A DNA stretch of 64,000 bases from Tritrichomonas foetus (lineage: Eukaryota; Parabasalia; Tritrichomonadida; Tritrichomonadidae): the NCBI GenBank assembly GCA_001839685.1, contig MLAK01000815.1, forward strand, positions 62,001 to 126,000. The letters are read 5' to 3'. A program made the position numbers and the translations under genes. The notes below the pieces were generated by a model. That model was not told the DNA's origin, made no database searches, and worked only from the letters and a program-made list of their open reading frames with translations. Positions 18,625 to 28,047 of the stretch are shown here, one piece after another. Position 1 is the first letter of the stretch, and every line of letters starts with the position of its first letter.

Positions 18625-21624
18625 ATGAAAGAAATGTCGAGTTTTGCTGCTCTCCAAAGAGAAAACTCGCTTTTAACACAGAAAAATCAGCAGCTAAACT
18701 CGGACCTACAAACGCTTCAGAAACAATTTAACTCAGCAGTCGAGGTTTCTTCGTCGTTCGAATTAATCAACAAAAAAAATGAGGATCTCCTCAATCAAAT
18801 CCACAAAATAAACGACGAAAAAGAAGACTTACAAAGGAGACTTCAGATAGCTATGCGAAATATTGAAGAGCAAAAAGAGAAACTTTTAATGGAACAACAA
18901 AAAACTGCATACAATCAAACAAATGAAATCGAATCGCTTAAACTCAAAATAAATGACGAAAGAAAAGATTACCAACTTCAAATAGCGAAACTTCATGATA
19001 GGATTGCATCAATCGAAGAAGATTCAAAGAAAAAAGATTTGGAACTGAAACATAACGATACAGAATTAAATTCAATATTTAAAGCATCTTCTAAGCATTT
19101 CGACAAAAATGTTAAAGATGCAGAGACTTTAATAAAATTATTATTAATTCCGCCAACTTCCACAAATCAAACAGCAGAATCGTTCTCTTTTGAAAATTCA
19201 AGTATTCTTTCTGTAAGTGGCAACAATGAAATAAAGGAAAATAAAGATTTTAAATATAAAAAAAAAGTGAAAAAACAAATTCTCCAATTAAAGAAAGAAT
19301 TAATTGAACAACAGAAATCAAATGATGATTTAAGAAAAGAATTAGAAAAATCATATAATCAAAAAGTGAACGAGCTTACTTATTTAAACGAAGAGCTGAA
19401 AAATAAAATGGAAAGATTAAATAATGAAAATGATTCATTAAAATCGAAATCATTTTTGGCTTCCGAAGAAAATTCTCAATTGAAGATTCAAATGCAATGT
19501 TTAAAAAATGATCAAGAATCGCAAAGTTTGAATAAACTAATGAATCTAAATGACCAAATCAAAAAATTAACCAAACAACTAAATGAATCTGAAAAACTGA
19601 ATGAAAATCTAAAAAATCAAATTGGTCCGCTTTTAACAAAACTTCATAATTTAGATAAACAAAATAAAGCATTGCTCAAGCAAAATGATAAATATAAATC
19701 CGTACATGATTCAACAATCGACCAAAATGATAAATTATTACATGAAAATGAACTTTTATCTCAGCAAAGTAATGAAACACAATCAAGATTAATTCAAATA
19801 ACAAAACGTACAAATGATCTTCAAACTATTACCAAACAACTACAATCTTCAATCAATGAAAAAGACGGAGAAAATCAAAAATTACAGCTGACAATTGAAA
19901 CTCTTCAAAAAGCGAATGATATCCAAAACGATGAAATTCTCACACAAAAGGCACAAATTGAAAATCTATCACAAATGTTGAAAGTTGAAACGGAAAAAAG
20001 TCATGAACTTTCAATTTCTCTTCATCGAATGGAGCAAAACTGTAAAAATCTTGAAGATGATGTTAAATTGGCACATGAAAAATTAGTAAAAGCCAATGAA
20101 CCAATGGAATCTGTCATGCTTCTACCTTTATCGGTTTGGTCAATTCCGGAATTACCTAATGAAATAGTTGAATGTGTTCAAGATGTTGTAAATAATCAAA
20201 CTTTGAAAACTCCGACAAAAGTCAGACAAGTTTTGTCGATTGTGTGTAAGTATTTCTTATCTAAAAATGAAAGAAATGAATTCGAAATTAAAGAACTTCA
20301 AGAAAAAGAGATCAAAATTACAAATAATCTTCAAAATTTATCTAATTTCATGGCAAAGCTTTTTCCCGAAATTCCTTGTAAATTTGATGACATTCATGAA
20401 AATCAAATTCTTCAACAAAATATATCAGATGTTATAACTGGAATTAGAAAAAGTATGAAAAATGCAATTGATATCAAAAATAAGTTAGACAAACAAATTC
20501 TTGATCTTTTATTATATTTAAATGTTGATACTGTTGGTGATGCAATATCTACAATTCATGAAATGAATGAAACAATAGCTAGACTGGAAAAATCTGAAAA
20601 TAAATTAAATAACAGAATATGCGATATGAAAAATAAATATGAATCATTAAGAGATGATTTTTCACATGAAATAAGTGAACTTCAAGTTTCTATTGAAAAC
20701 CAACAACAACAATTCGAACAATTACAAGACAAGAACTCTCAGTTAAATCAAGAGATTAATCAGCTGAATCTTCAAATAGAGAAAAATCAAGAAAAATATC
20801 AATTTCAACTCCGTGAAAATGAAATTGTATTTAATGCCAAAATTTCTGAATACAGCAAACAGAATTCTTTTTTACATGAGCAATTAAATAGTCTGAAAGC
20901 GGAAAATATTTCTTTATTTGATACAATTGAAAATCAGAAAAAAGAAATATCTAAACACACAAATACAATTCAACTTCTTCGAAGAAATAAAAAGAATTTA
21001 TTAAATCAGATCGAACAGATAACATCAACTTCCGAAGAAAAAAATAAAGAACAAAAACAACAAATTCAACAAGAGCGAGAAATTTTTGAAAAACGAATTA
21101 CCGAAGAAACAGCAATTTTCCAAAAAAGAATTTCTGAGATGTCAGAATTATATGAAAAAATGAAGCAAAAGACAGTCGATTTGGAAAATTTAAATTCGAA
21201 TTTAAATTTGCAAATTTCCGATTTAACATTAAGAATACAAAAATCCGAATTGAGATATAATACTTTTACTAAAGAAGTTGAAAGAGATAAACTTATTTCT
21301 AATTCTCAACATCATTCTGAAATTTTATTATTAAAAGATAATTATCAAGATAAACTGGCGGAAAAAGATTCCCAGATTATGAATGAGAAAAGAACTATTA
21401 TGAGTTTTGTTGCTCTCCAATTTTGCTCCCTATTTGATGCAAATGTTGAAATGAATGAAGCCAATTTTAACACTTTTATTCAAACAATTCGATCGAGATT
21501 GATGAATCTCTTATCATGTGATGCAAAACTGCGGAATTTATTACAAATTGGACCAAACCAATCGATTGTTGATTGTGTTTCCCAATTGTTACTTTCTTCT
21601 CCACAAATGTTAGCTAAATATTAG
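18625..21624 (+). CDS. giant coiled-coil protein, trichomonad family (999 aa)
   Basis: Almost continuous coiled coil with a central break near residues 495-560 (LPLSVWSIPELPNEIVE ... VRQVLSIVCKYF) and a C-terminal globular block near 925-995 (MSFVALQFCSLFDANVEMN ... LLSCDAKLRNLLQIGPNQS). The central block aligns with IPISAWQSNEF ... IKNIYKAIAKYF in the coiled-coil gene at 36145, and the C-terminal block aligns with the ends of that protein and of the protein at 372. These are therefore paralogues. Function is unknown; long parabasalid coiled coils build structures such as costa, axostyle or Golgi-associated filaments, but nothing here selects one. The final 27 bp of the gene are repeated in its 3' flank. 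Confidence 0.85.
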   Translation: MKEMSSFAALQRENSLLTQKNQQLNSDLQTLQKQFNSAVEVSSSFELINKKNEDLLNQIHKINDEKEDLQRRLQIAMRNIEEQKEKLLMEQQKTAYNQTNEIESLKLKINDERKDYQLQIAKLHDRIASIEEDSKKKDLELKHNDTELNSIFKASSKHFDKNVKDAETLIKLLLIPPTSTNQTAESFSFENSSILSVSGNNEIKENKDFKYKKKVKKQILQLKKELIEQQKSNDDLRKELEKSYNQKVNELTYLNEELKNKMERLNNENDSLKSKSFLASEENSQLKIQMQCLKNDQESQSLNKLMNLNDQIKKLTKQLNESEKLNENLKNQIGPLLTKLHNLDKQNKALLKQNDKYKSVHDSTIDQNDKLLHENELLSQQSNETQSRLIQITKRTNDLQTITKQLQSSINEKDGENQKLQLTIETLQKANDIQNDEILTQKAQIENLSQMLKVETEKSHELSISLHRMEQNCKNLEDDVKLAHEKLVKANEPMESVMLLPLSVWSIPELPNEIVECVQDVVNNQTLKTPTKVRQVLSIVCKYFLSKNERNEFEIKELQEKEIKITNNLQNLSNFMAKLFPEIPCKFDDIHENQILQQNISDVITGIRKSMKNAIDIKNKLDKQILDLLLYLNVDTVGDAISTIHEMNETIARLEKSENKLNNRICDMKNKYESLRDDFSHEISELQVSIENQQQQFEQLQDKNSQLNQEINQLNLQIEKNQEKYQFQLRENEIVFNAKISEYSKQNSFLHEQLNSLKAENISLFDTIENQKKEISKHTNTIQLLRRNKKNLLNQIEQITSTSEEKNKEQKQQIQQEREIFEKRITEETAIFQKRISEMSELYEKMKQKTVDLENLNSNLNLQISDLTLRIQKSELRYNTFTKEVERDKLISNSQHHSEILLLKDNYQDKLAEKDSQIMNEKRTIMSFVALQFCSLFDANVEMNEANFNTFIQTIRSRLMNLLSCDAKLRNLLQIGPNQSIVDCVSQLLLSSPQMLAKY

Positions 21625-21793
21625 ATATATTCATCTTTATTTTCATTTATTTTCAATCTCTATTTTATCATTCAGGTATTCATGTATTCATTTATATTTA
21701 TAGACAATTCTTATATAAATATATATTCTCCACAAATGTTAGCTAAATATTAGTATGCAATTCCAAAGATTAATATAACTAATATTTAGCTAA
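21598..21793. repeat. duplicated gene end plus inverted third copy (hairpin)
   Basis: The last bases of the coiled-coil gene, including the stop (21598-21624), recur at 21727-21753. The core TTAGCTAAATATTAGT (21739-21754) is then followed after 23 nt by its perfect 16-bp reverse complement at 21778-21793. The second and third copies can form a 16-bp stem-loop just downstream of the gene. Confidence 0.8.
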
Positions 21794-22164
21794 GTACCAT
21801 TAACTCATGATTGGCATTTATATTTCATTCGCATTCGTAAATTCTTTGACTAGAAAACATTATATTCCATTAATTATCGAATTCACCATATCATAATTGT
21901 GATGACCTATGACCTCCAAATTATTGCTCTAATGGCCATAAAAAATATAATTCAAACATAACATCATCCATTTTTTTGTTAATGATATAAAATGGTTTTC
22001 AAATTCGAAAATATAGTTTGGGTTTGAAATTTGAATAAATTACACATCAAACCCATGAACACATATAGAGATAGACATAATATTCATATTAATTTGTGTA
22101 AATTTGTAATCAAAAACCAAAACAATATAATAGTATCAAAAATGTTTAATAATAATACAACCCG
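21794..22164. other. spacer between convergent genes
   Basis: AT-rich; no supported gene. An ATG frame at 22031-22213 overlaps the end of the opposite-strand gene and has no protein-like features. Confidence 0.5.
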
Positions 22165-22878
22165 TCAATACAAAAGTTCAATATCTTCTGAAAATGCACC
22201 ATGCGGCCTTTGAGCATCTTTATGAGGAGAAAAACTCAAAAGATAAGAATCATCATCATCATCTTTCCCTTCTTTATTTTCTGTCTGTAGCGGTCTTGTT
22301 ATTATATCTATAGAAAACCTCCTTTTTGCTATTTCCTCTTTCATTGCCGACATTTTGATGGGACCCAATTTATTTCCAAAATTTCCATGATTCGAGTTGA
22401 AATTAGGATTGTTATGGTCTGTTTGATTTGGTGAAGCTGCGCTATTTCCTCCTTTTGAGCAATGTTGAATGTAAAACCTGCCATTTTTAATAATTTCGCC
22501 ATTTCCACCACCATTTGTTTCATCTGATCGGTCAGGAGTATAATAATTTGTCACATTATGTTTCAATGTTTTATTATCATCATTTTTAGCGCCATTTTGA
22601 GAAGATTGATCTAAAAGCATATTTTCAAAAATCATATTCTCATCATTATTTTGATGAAAATGTTTATTATCGACATCTTTGGATCGTTCATAGGGATCTC
22701 GAAATGGTTCATTCGGAGACTTACTCGGTATTTTGGATATGGGCGATATAGTGATTTCGAATGATAATCTTCTTTGTGTTGGCCGTTTTGGTGAAGGCGT
22801 TGCGAGTGGATCGAAAGGACGAATATCAGCGAGAGTGATTTGTGGCCGATTTTCAAATTGAACAGTGTTGTTGCTCAT
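22165..22878 (-). CDS. disordered hypothetical protein with phospho-type motifs (237 aa)
   Basis: Low-complexity, Asn/Ser/Pro/Asp-rich protein with no folded domain I recognise. It carries repeated basic-Ser motifs: TPSPKRPTQRRLSFEI (about 27-42) and AKRRFSIDIITRP (about 185-197). These look like kinase sites and like two copies of one short linear motif (RR-[LF]-S-x-[ED]-I). NGRFYIQ lies between them. A run of five Asp is near 209. The start at 22878 is preceded by an Inr-like motif. Probably a regulatory or scaffold protein (inference only). Confidence 0.65.
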   Translation of the reverse strand: MSNNTVQFENRPQITLADIRPFDPLATPSPKRPTQRRLSFEITISPISKIPSKSPNEPFRDPYERSKDVDNKHFHQNNDENMIFENMLLDQSSQNGAKNDDNKTLKHNVTNYYTPDRSDETNGGGNGEIIKNGRFYIQHCSKGGNSAASPNQTDHNNPNFNSNHGNFGNKLGPIKMSAMKEEIAKRRFSIDIITRPLQTENKEGKDDDDDSYLLSFSPHKDAQRPHGAFSEDIELLY

Positions 22879-22886
22879 TTCTTTTT

Positions 22887-22892
22887 TTATGA
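22887..22892 (-). promoter_or_regulatory. initiator-like motif
   Basis: TCATAA on the minus strand, 8 nt before the ATG at 22878. Confidence 0.45.
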
Positions 22893-24240
22893 AAAATTTT
22901 CATTGAAATTGAATTAAACTTTTTCTGAATATTTTTATAACGTCGAAACTTTTTATTTCATATTTATCTGTATTAATGAAACTTTTTTAATACAGTAAGT
23001 TTTTTCTGAAGATATCTTTGTTATCATTTTAATACAATCTAAAAATACGTTTGATAGTTATGAGCATATAATTCAAAAATTTCAGAATATAAAATTCAAA
23101 TTGTCCTCATCCTTTCCAATTTCTCACCATAAAGTTACAAAAAAATGAAAAATATATCTTTTTGCATTCGCAGGTATTTCTCTTATTTCAAATCATCTTT
23201 ATCATCCGTTTACTATTATTTCAATGAGAACTTCAATAGTTTATTTATTCGTTTGTTAATGATTAGCATTTTCTGTGAAAAAATGGCCATATTGAGCTCT
23301 CTGAAAATCTTGATATATTTTATTCTTTCACTTTTTAATATTATAGAAATTGAAAAAAGGTCAATTTCATGAATAATCTAAAACAGCAATTCATGATGAT
23401 TCCCTCAGATAATGTGAACTTTATAGTTTTGGGCATATACATATTATTATTATTTATTTCGTTTGAAAACCTTAATTATCCTTGTAGTATTGATGAATAC
23501 TAAATAATGAATTTTATGATAGTTAGCAAAAAGTCGCATTGAGTATTGAAATATTTTGAAATATTCATTCAATTTGAAACTTTATGAGAACTATACTTTA
23601 CAGTCAATTTGTTCAAAATTTTATCAAATTTTGAGGATATTCAATTAAAACCCCTTGAACAAATAAATCATTACAACAGATTAGACATTTTCGATATTAA
23701 TCTGCCCTTCAAAGTAAGGTTGGATTACATAGAGATGTTTTATTAATGGCAATCCAATCGGATGAATCATTTTTAATAATTTATTACCAATAATTTAGGG
23801 TTCGAAATTGTGTCATGGGCAAAAATAACTCTGTCACAAGCAACCTCTAAAAAAACAATAAAGATAATCATAAAATACATAATTGTGTCATAGCACACGT
23901 TTAATTTAATTTGTAGAAAGATCAAAAAATTGTGAAATGACTTCATTTTTTTAGATAGTTTTTGACATGTCAAATAATAAAAATGAATAGAGTATCTTTT
24001 TTTTTTTTTTAATAAAATAAAGAACAAAAGTGAGTAGATAGATATGGTTTTGATCTGATAATATTCGACCAATATGGTGTTTCTGCTATATCGTTGATGC
24101 AACACATACTTGGGCTATCAGAAAAATAACTATGAACATGTGAAAAGATACTCAAAGCTGCAAACTGTCATCAAGAAAGAAGCGTATAAAATGAATGCAA
24201 ACATGACGAAATACTTACGAAATTACAGTTATTTCCTTAA
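22893..24240. other. long AT-rich spacer
   Basis: About 1.3 kb with no supported gene. Open frames at 23145-23372 (+) and 23773-24105 (-) are Phe/Ile/Tyr-rich translations of A/T tracts; the second lacks an ATG start. A T-run lies near 23998-24010. Confidence 0.5.
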
Positions 24241-24558
24241 ATTCGATTTCGAAACGCCGTAGTTTGTTTACAAGCTTTCGCAAATTCGGTTGTTGTTCAG
24301 AATGATAACAAAGCTCAATTTTGTACACCAGCAAAATTGGTTTCTGCGACGGCGCAACTTAATTATTTATCATGATTTTCAAATTCCTTAAAAGTTGACT
24401 CATTCACTCGATGGAAGATGATCTATTATATCATCTAGTTAGCCTTTTCGACAATCCAGTTGATTTAGAGAGTAGCAGATGTCAAAGCTGAAAGAAAACA
24501 AATGTCTTATATAAACTTAACCGCAGATTTCATTGATATTTCTTCAAATCTCCCCTGA
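24241..24558 (+). pseudogene. relic reading frame with three stops
   Basis: One phase stays protein-like for about 105 codons despite stops at 24373 (TGA), 24436 (TAG) and 24466 (TAG). Segments such as QNDNKAQFCTPAKLVSATAQ and ADVKAERKQMSYINLTADF are typical of protein rather than spacer. No family recognised. Best explained as a decayed gene fragment; chance cannot be excluded. Confidence 0.35.
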
Positions 24559-25012
24559 AAATTTCTGGGGAATTTGTAAAAATGCAATAGGTTTATCATC
24601 TCAAAATATATTAAATTTTTATTAATTATTTCTATATCATCTGAAAACTTCTCAAAATATATTGGACATACTAAATTAATAATGATGGATTTATTAATTT
24701 TATTTGAAAATATATATTTTTCTTAAGAAGCACTTCTATGTTTACGAACTTTTTCTGATATATTTCAAAGATGCCCCAATTTATCCATCATGATTTGTGA
24801 AACTCTGCTCACAATTTATTGTGGATTCACAAAAAATTATATCATTAAATCATTTTCCTCAAACGAAAAAAGATCCTACTCAGAACCATCCTCTTCCAAA
24901 TAATATAATTTCATCATGAGATAGGTCATCAATAATTTGTGATAAAATTGGTTTCACTCTTGTCAGAATATATTTTTTCAATGCTTTGAAATGAATTTGG
25001 AAAACAATTTTG

Positions 25013-26368
25013 ATGATTCGACACAAAAATGAACAGAATTATGGGAACCAGCGTTGGAAATCACTCTCAGTAATGATGATTATCGGACTCATCGTCGCGT
25101 TTCTCTATGTTATTTTATCAAAACTCAAATCACCGATTTTCCAAATCGAAAGTGCGGAAATCTCTCGAATTATCATTAAACCGCTTAACAAAAGTGTTAA
25201 ATACAAAGTATTCTACTCAGGCGTCGGACTTCGTGATCCGATTAATCCAAAATGTTTGGTTCAATTCGAGTACGTAAATGAAAGTAAGGATGCCGATATT
25301 TTGATATTCACCACATTAGGAAACACCAACTATCAGGAAGATAACTTCTCCGAGAAGATGGGAATCAGAAACGACCAAATTCTAGTTTTTCAAGCAATGG
25401 AGTGCAATTCCTATTACGGTTATCATCAATATTTACACAAGTTCAACTATACGATGGATTATCGCCTAACAAGTGATATTCCAATTCCTTATTCGGAAAC
25501 TTTTTCATTTAATGAATCTTTGCCGCTTGAAAACAAAACTGGATTTATTGCAGCTTTTATATCAAATTGTGATGATAATAATAATAGAATGAAATATGTA
25601 GAAGAAATGGGAAAATACGTAAAAATTGATAGTTATGGATTTTGTCAACATAATACGGAGATCCCTGAACACTATCGTTCACCTATGCTTCATGTTGAAA
25701 AAATGAACGTTCTTAGAGATTACAAATTCACAATCGCGTTTGAAAATTCCGATGATGAAGATTATGTAACAGAAAAACTATATCATCCATTGAGTGTTGG
25801 ATCTGTTCCTATTTATCGGGGTTGTAAAAACGTGATAGATATGGCGCCTCCCAACTCTGTGATTGATGCCAATAAATTTGAATCTGCCGAGGCCCTTTCA
25901 AAATATCTTATTTACCTTGATAAAAATAAAACAGCTTATAATAAATATTTGGAATGGAGAGTGAAAGGAGATTTTGGAAATTTGAAAAAAGTTCGATTAT
26001 TCAGAAACAGCGCTGAATATGGAATTTGCGCCTTAGTTGAACGTTTAGAGAATCTTTGGATCAATCCTTATCTAACTGATTGGACAAGAGACACAAATTA
26101 TTCAAAATTGGCTTGTCAAACTTGCCTCAAGAACTTTAATGTGAAAAGAAGACGAATTCCAATCGAAACAAATGATTCCTTTGTGCTTCCAGAATATCAG
26201 GAGATACAAAACGAGATTGTTTATTCTTGGAATTATAATGAAGCTGTCAAAGACACATCACACTCTTTCAATGAAACACTAGATAACCAATATTTAAATG
26301 TCTTCCCTAATATCATTCTCAATATTAATTTTGATGAGACTTTTTGGTGGCTGGTGCCTTATATCTAA
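25013..26368 (+). CDS. GT10 alpha-1,3-fucosyltransferase-like protein (451 aa)
   Basis: Type II membrane protein: short cytosolic N-terminus, one transmembrane anchor at about residues 18-38 (SVMMIIGLIVAFLYVIL), then a lumenal catalytic domain. The GT10 signature is clear at about 240-272: the FENS motif followed by DYVTEKLYHPLSVGSVPIYRG, which in this family forms the GDP-fucose binding site. N-glycosylation sequons (for example NESL and NKTG) suit a Golgi enzyme. The family transfers fucose in alpha-1,3 linkage to N-glycans or other acceptors. Trichomonad surfaces carry fucosylated glycoconjugates, but the acceptor here is unknown. The ATG at 25013 was chosen over a TTG one codon earlier. 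It stands alone between relic-bearing spacers. Confidence 0.88.
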   Translation: MIRHKNEQNYGNQRWKSLSVMMIIGLIVAFLYVILSKLKSPIFQIESAEISRIIIKPLNKSVKYKVFYSGVGLRDPINPKCLVQFEYVNESKDADILIFTTLGNTNYQEDNFSEKMGIRNDQILVFQAMECNSYYGYHQYLHKFNYTMDYRLTSDIPIPYSETFSFNESLPLENKTGFIAAFISNCDDNNNRMKYVEEMGKYVKIDSYGFCQHNTEIPEHYRSPMLHVEKMNVLRDYKFTIAFENSDDEDYVTEKLYHPLSVGSVPIYRGCKNVIDMAPPNSVIDANKFESAEALSKYLIYLDKNKTAYNKYLEWRVKGDFGNLKKVRLFRNSAEYGICALVERLENLWINPYLTDWTRDTNYSKLACQTCLKNFNVKRRRIPIETNDSFVLPEYQEIQNEIVYSWNYNEAVKDTSHSFNETLDNQYLNVFPNIILNINFDETFWWLVPYI

Positions 26369-26516
26369 GTGATATATCAGTTTTAAATATGATAATGATA
26401 GTTACATTTTTCGTTTCTGCATTCATAAATTGACTCGGTAAATGTTCCTTTATTTTGGCATGTGTCTTATGAATACATCAATCAATTTCATCAATTCGGT
26501 TTTTTTCATATTTTGA

Positions 26517-26834
26517 CAATCGGAAATCAAGTCTGCATACTATTTTAAAACGCAAAATGACACAAGGACAATCGGTTTGACTGTTTCCAAAAATCGAAAA
26601 CAGAAAATAATTTTAATATGGAAATCAAAACCCACTATCAGTGTTAATGATGTAATAAATGCTTTCCAAGAAATCTAAAAGCTACTATGACCCACAATCC
26701 ATGGTAAACTGAAAACAGTCACTCCTGAGATGAAGATTCTTTTTGAAGCAGAAAATGTTCTTAATCTGAGAAAATTCTCACAGAAACTCAAAAAGAAAAA
26801 AGAAGAAGTTTTTTCTCCAATAACAACTGGATAA
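26517..26834 (+). pseudogene. relic reading frame with two stops
   Basis: A single phase reads as protein for about 105 codons with stops only at 26676 (TAA) and 26688 (TGA) before ending at 26832. It contains TISVNDVINAFQEI and TPEMKILFEAENVLNLRKF. There is no initiating context and no recognised family; the opposite-strand frame in the same place (26675-26872) has much less natural composition. Probably a decayed gene. Confidence 0.35.
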
Positions 26835-27276
26835 ATATCAGCTAATTCCCTAGGACTATACACAAACATCAATTGAATAACTCAAAAAATAAACTTGTGG
26901 AATTATGGAATAACATTCCCTACAATACAATTCGTCATCTTTTAGAAGTCAACTTCATTTAATTCTTTTATATGATATGAACAGTATCCAACCTTTTCTA
27001 CATGATAGTTATTACATTTTCAGTTATTTTACTCAACTTCTTTATAACAGCTTAATTCTACATACAATAAAATGATTTCAATTCCACTCATTGATTTTCA
27101 GAACTAATCAATGATATTACAACAAAGATTATATATTTAGTAAATAATAATAATAAATAATATTATTTGCAGACTATGGAATTGAATCAAAATGGAAAAA
27201 TATTAAGAAAACACTATAAGGAAGACCACAGGTGATATCAAAAATCACTATTTTAAACCAATGAAGAATCAAAAGC
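26835..27276. other. spacer, nothing seen
   Basis: AT-rich sequence with a short AATA-type tract near 27143-27165; no gene supported. Confidence 0.5.
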
Positions 27277-27546
27277 TTAAATATTTTTTTTACTTTGTGA
27301 AGTCTCTGAAATCATATCCGAAAAAGCAGGATGATTTTGAATGACGACAGAAACGACTTTAAAATAAAAAACATTGGCATTATATTTATTTCTGTAGAAA
27401 AAAATCTCATCATATTCAAAATCATCTCGATTTGTTGAAAGGATTATAAAGAGTTTATAATACCTTTTAACTTCATCATTTCCCGTCAAATTTTGATTGT
27501 ACTGCACTTGTATAAACATTTCTTGATCAAGCATGTTTAATGACAT
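27277..27546 (-). CDS. possible small hypothetical protein (89 aa)
   Basis: ATG-started frame with natural amino-acid balance (DQEMFIQVQYNQNLTGNDE, RDDFEYDEIFFYRNKYN) and no low-complexity bias, unlike spacer-derived frames nearby. No domain, signal peptide or coiled coil recognised and no Inr-like motif just upstream, so it may equally be a fragment of a decayed gene. Confidence 0.35.
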   Translation of the reverse strand: MSLNMLDQEMFIQVQYNQNLTGNDEVKRYYKLFIILSTNRDDFEYDEIFFYRNKYNANVFYFKVVSVVIQNHPAFSDMISETSQSKKNI

Positions 27547-28047
27547 TTTTTTGTTGGGAGAAAATTACATTGCTTTTGAAAGGTTTGAAGATGCATATAT
27601 AGTTATCCATCTGGTATTTCACCAAATATTCTCATTCATTAAAATGAATGTCATATAGACGAAACTTCAATCATGAATCAGATGAAGCTTAACCAACGGA
27701 GATGATTTTTGTGTGAAATTTGAATTAACGGAAATTTTAATAATTGGGATCAAAGCTTGAGATGTCATTAAATATTTTGAACATCTCTCTTTGGTTATAT
27801 GCCATTTTCTTTCTGCTCAAGACACTCAAATACAGCTTAAAATTGGAAAAAAATCTGTTATTCTCGCTCCAATTTAATAAAGAATTGATAATAATTCAGT
27901 TGAAATCTTAACGATGAATATTTTATTGTATTTTTTGAGTGGTGAATTTTTACCACACAAGTTGATACCATTGAATAATCTGTTCTTTTTGAAAAAGCTA
28001 CAAAAAACTTTCAATATTTTGTGAGAACAGATTTTACTTTTTTCAAA
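27547..28047. other. spacer before PH-kinase gene
   Basis: AT-rich; no supported gene. A GTG-started extension of the kinase frame (28021-28047) is not accepted as coding. Confidence 0.5.

Noticed and set aside
23145..23372. 75-codon ATG frame
   Set aside because: Hydrophobic translation of AT-rich DNA with no recognisable feature or promoter.
23780..23830. GGTTCGAAAT string resembling a tRNA B box
   Set aside because: No matching A box or cloverleaf could be folded around it; no tRNA genes were found in the window.
23773..24105. 110-codon minus-strand frame
   Set aside because: Starts at a non-ATG codon and its Lys/Phe/Tyr bias reflects A/T tracts.
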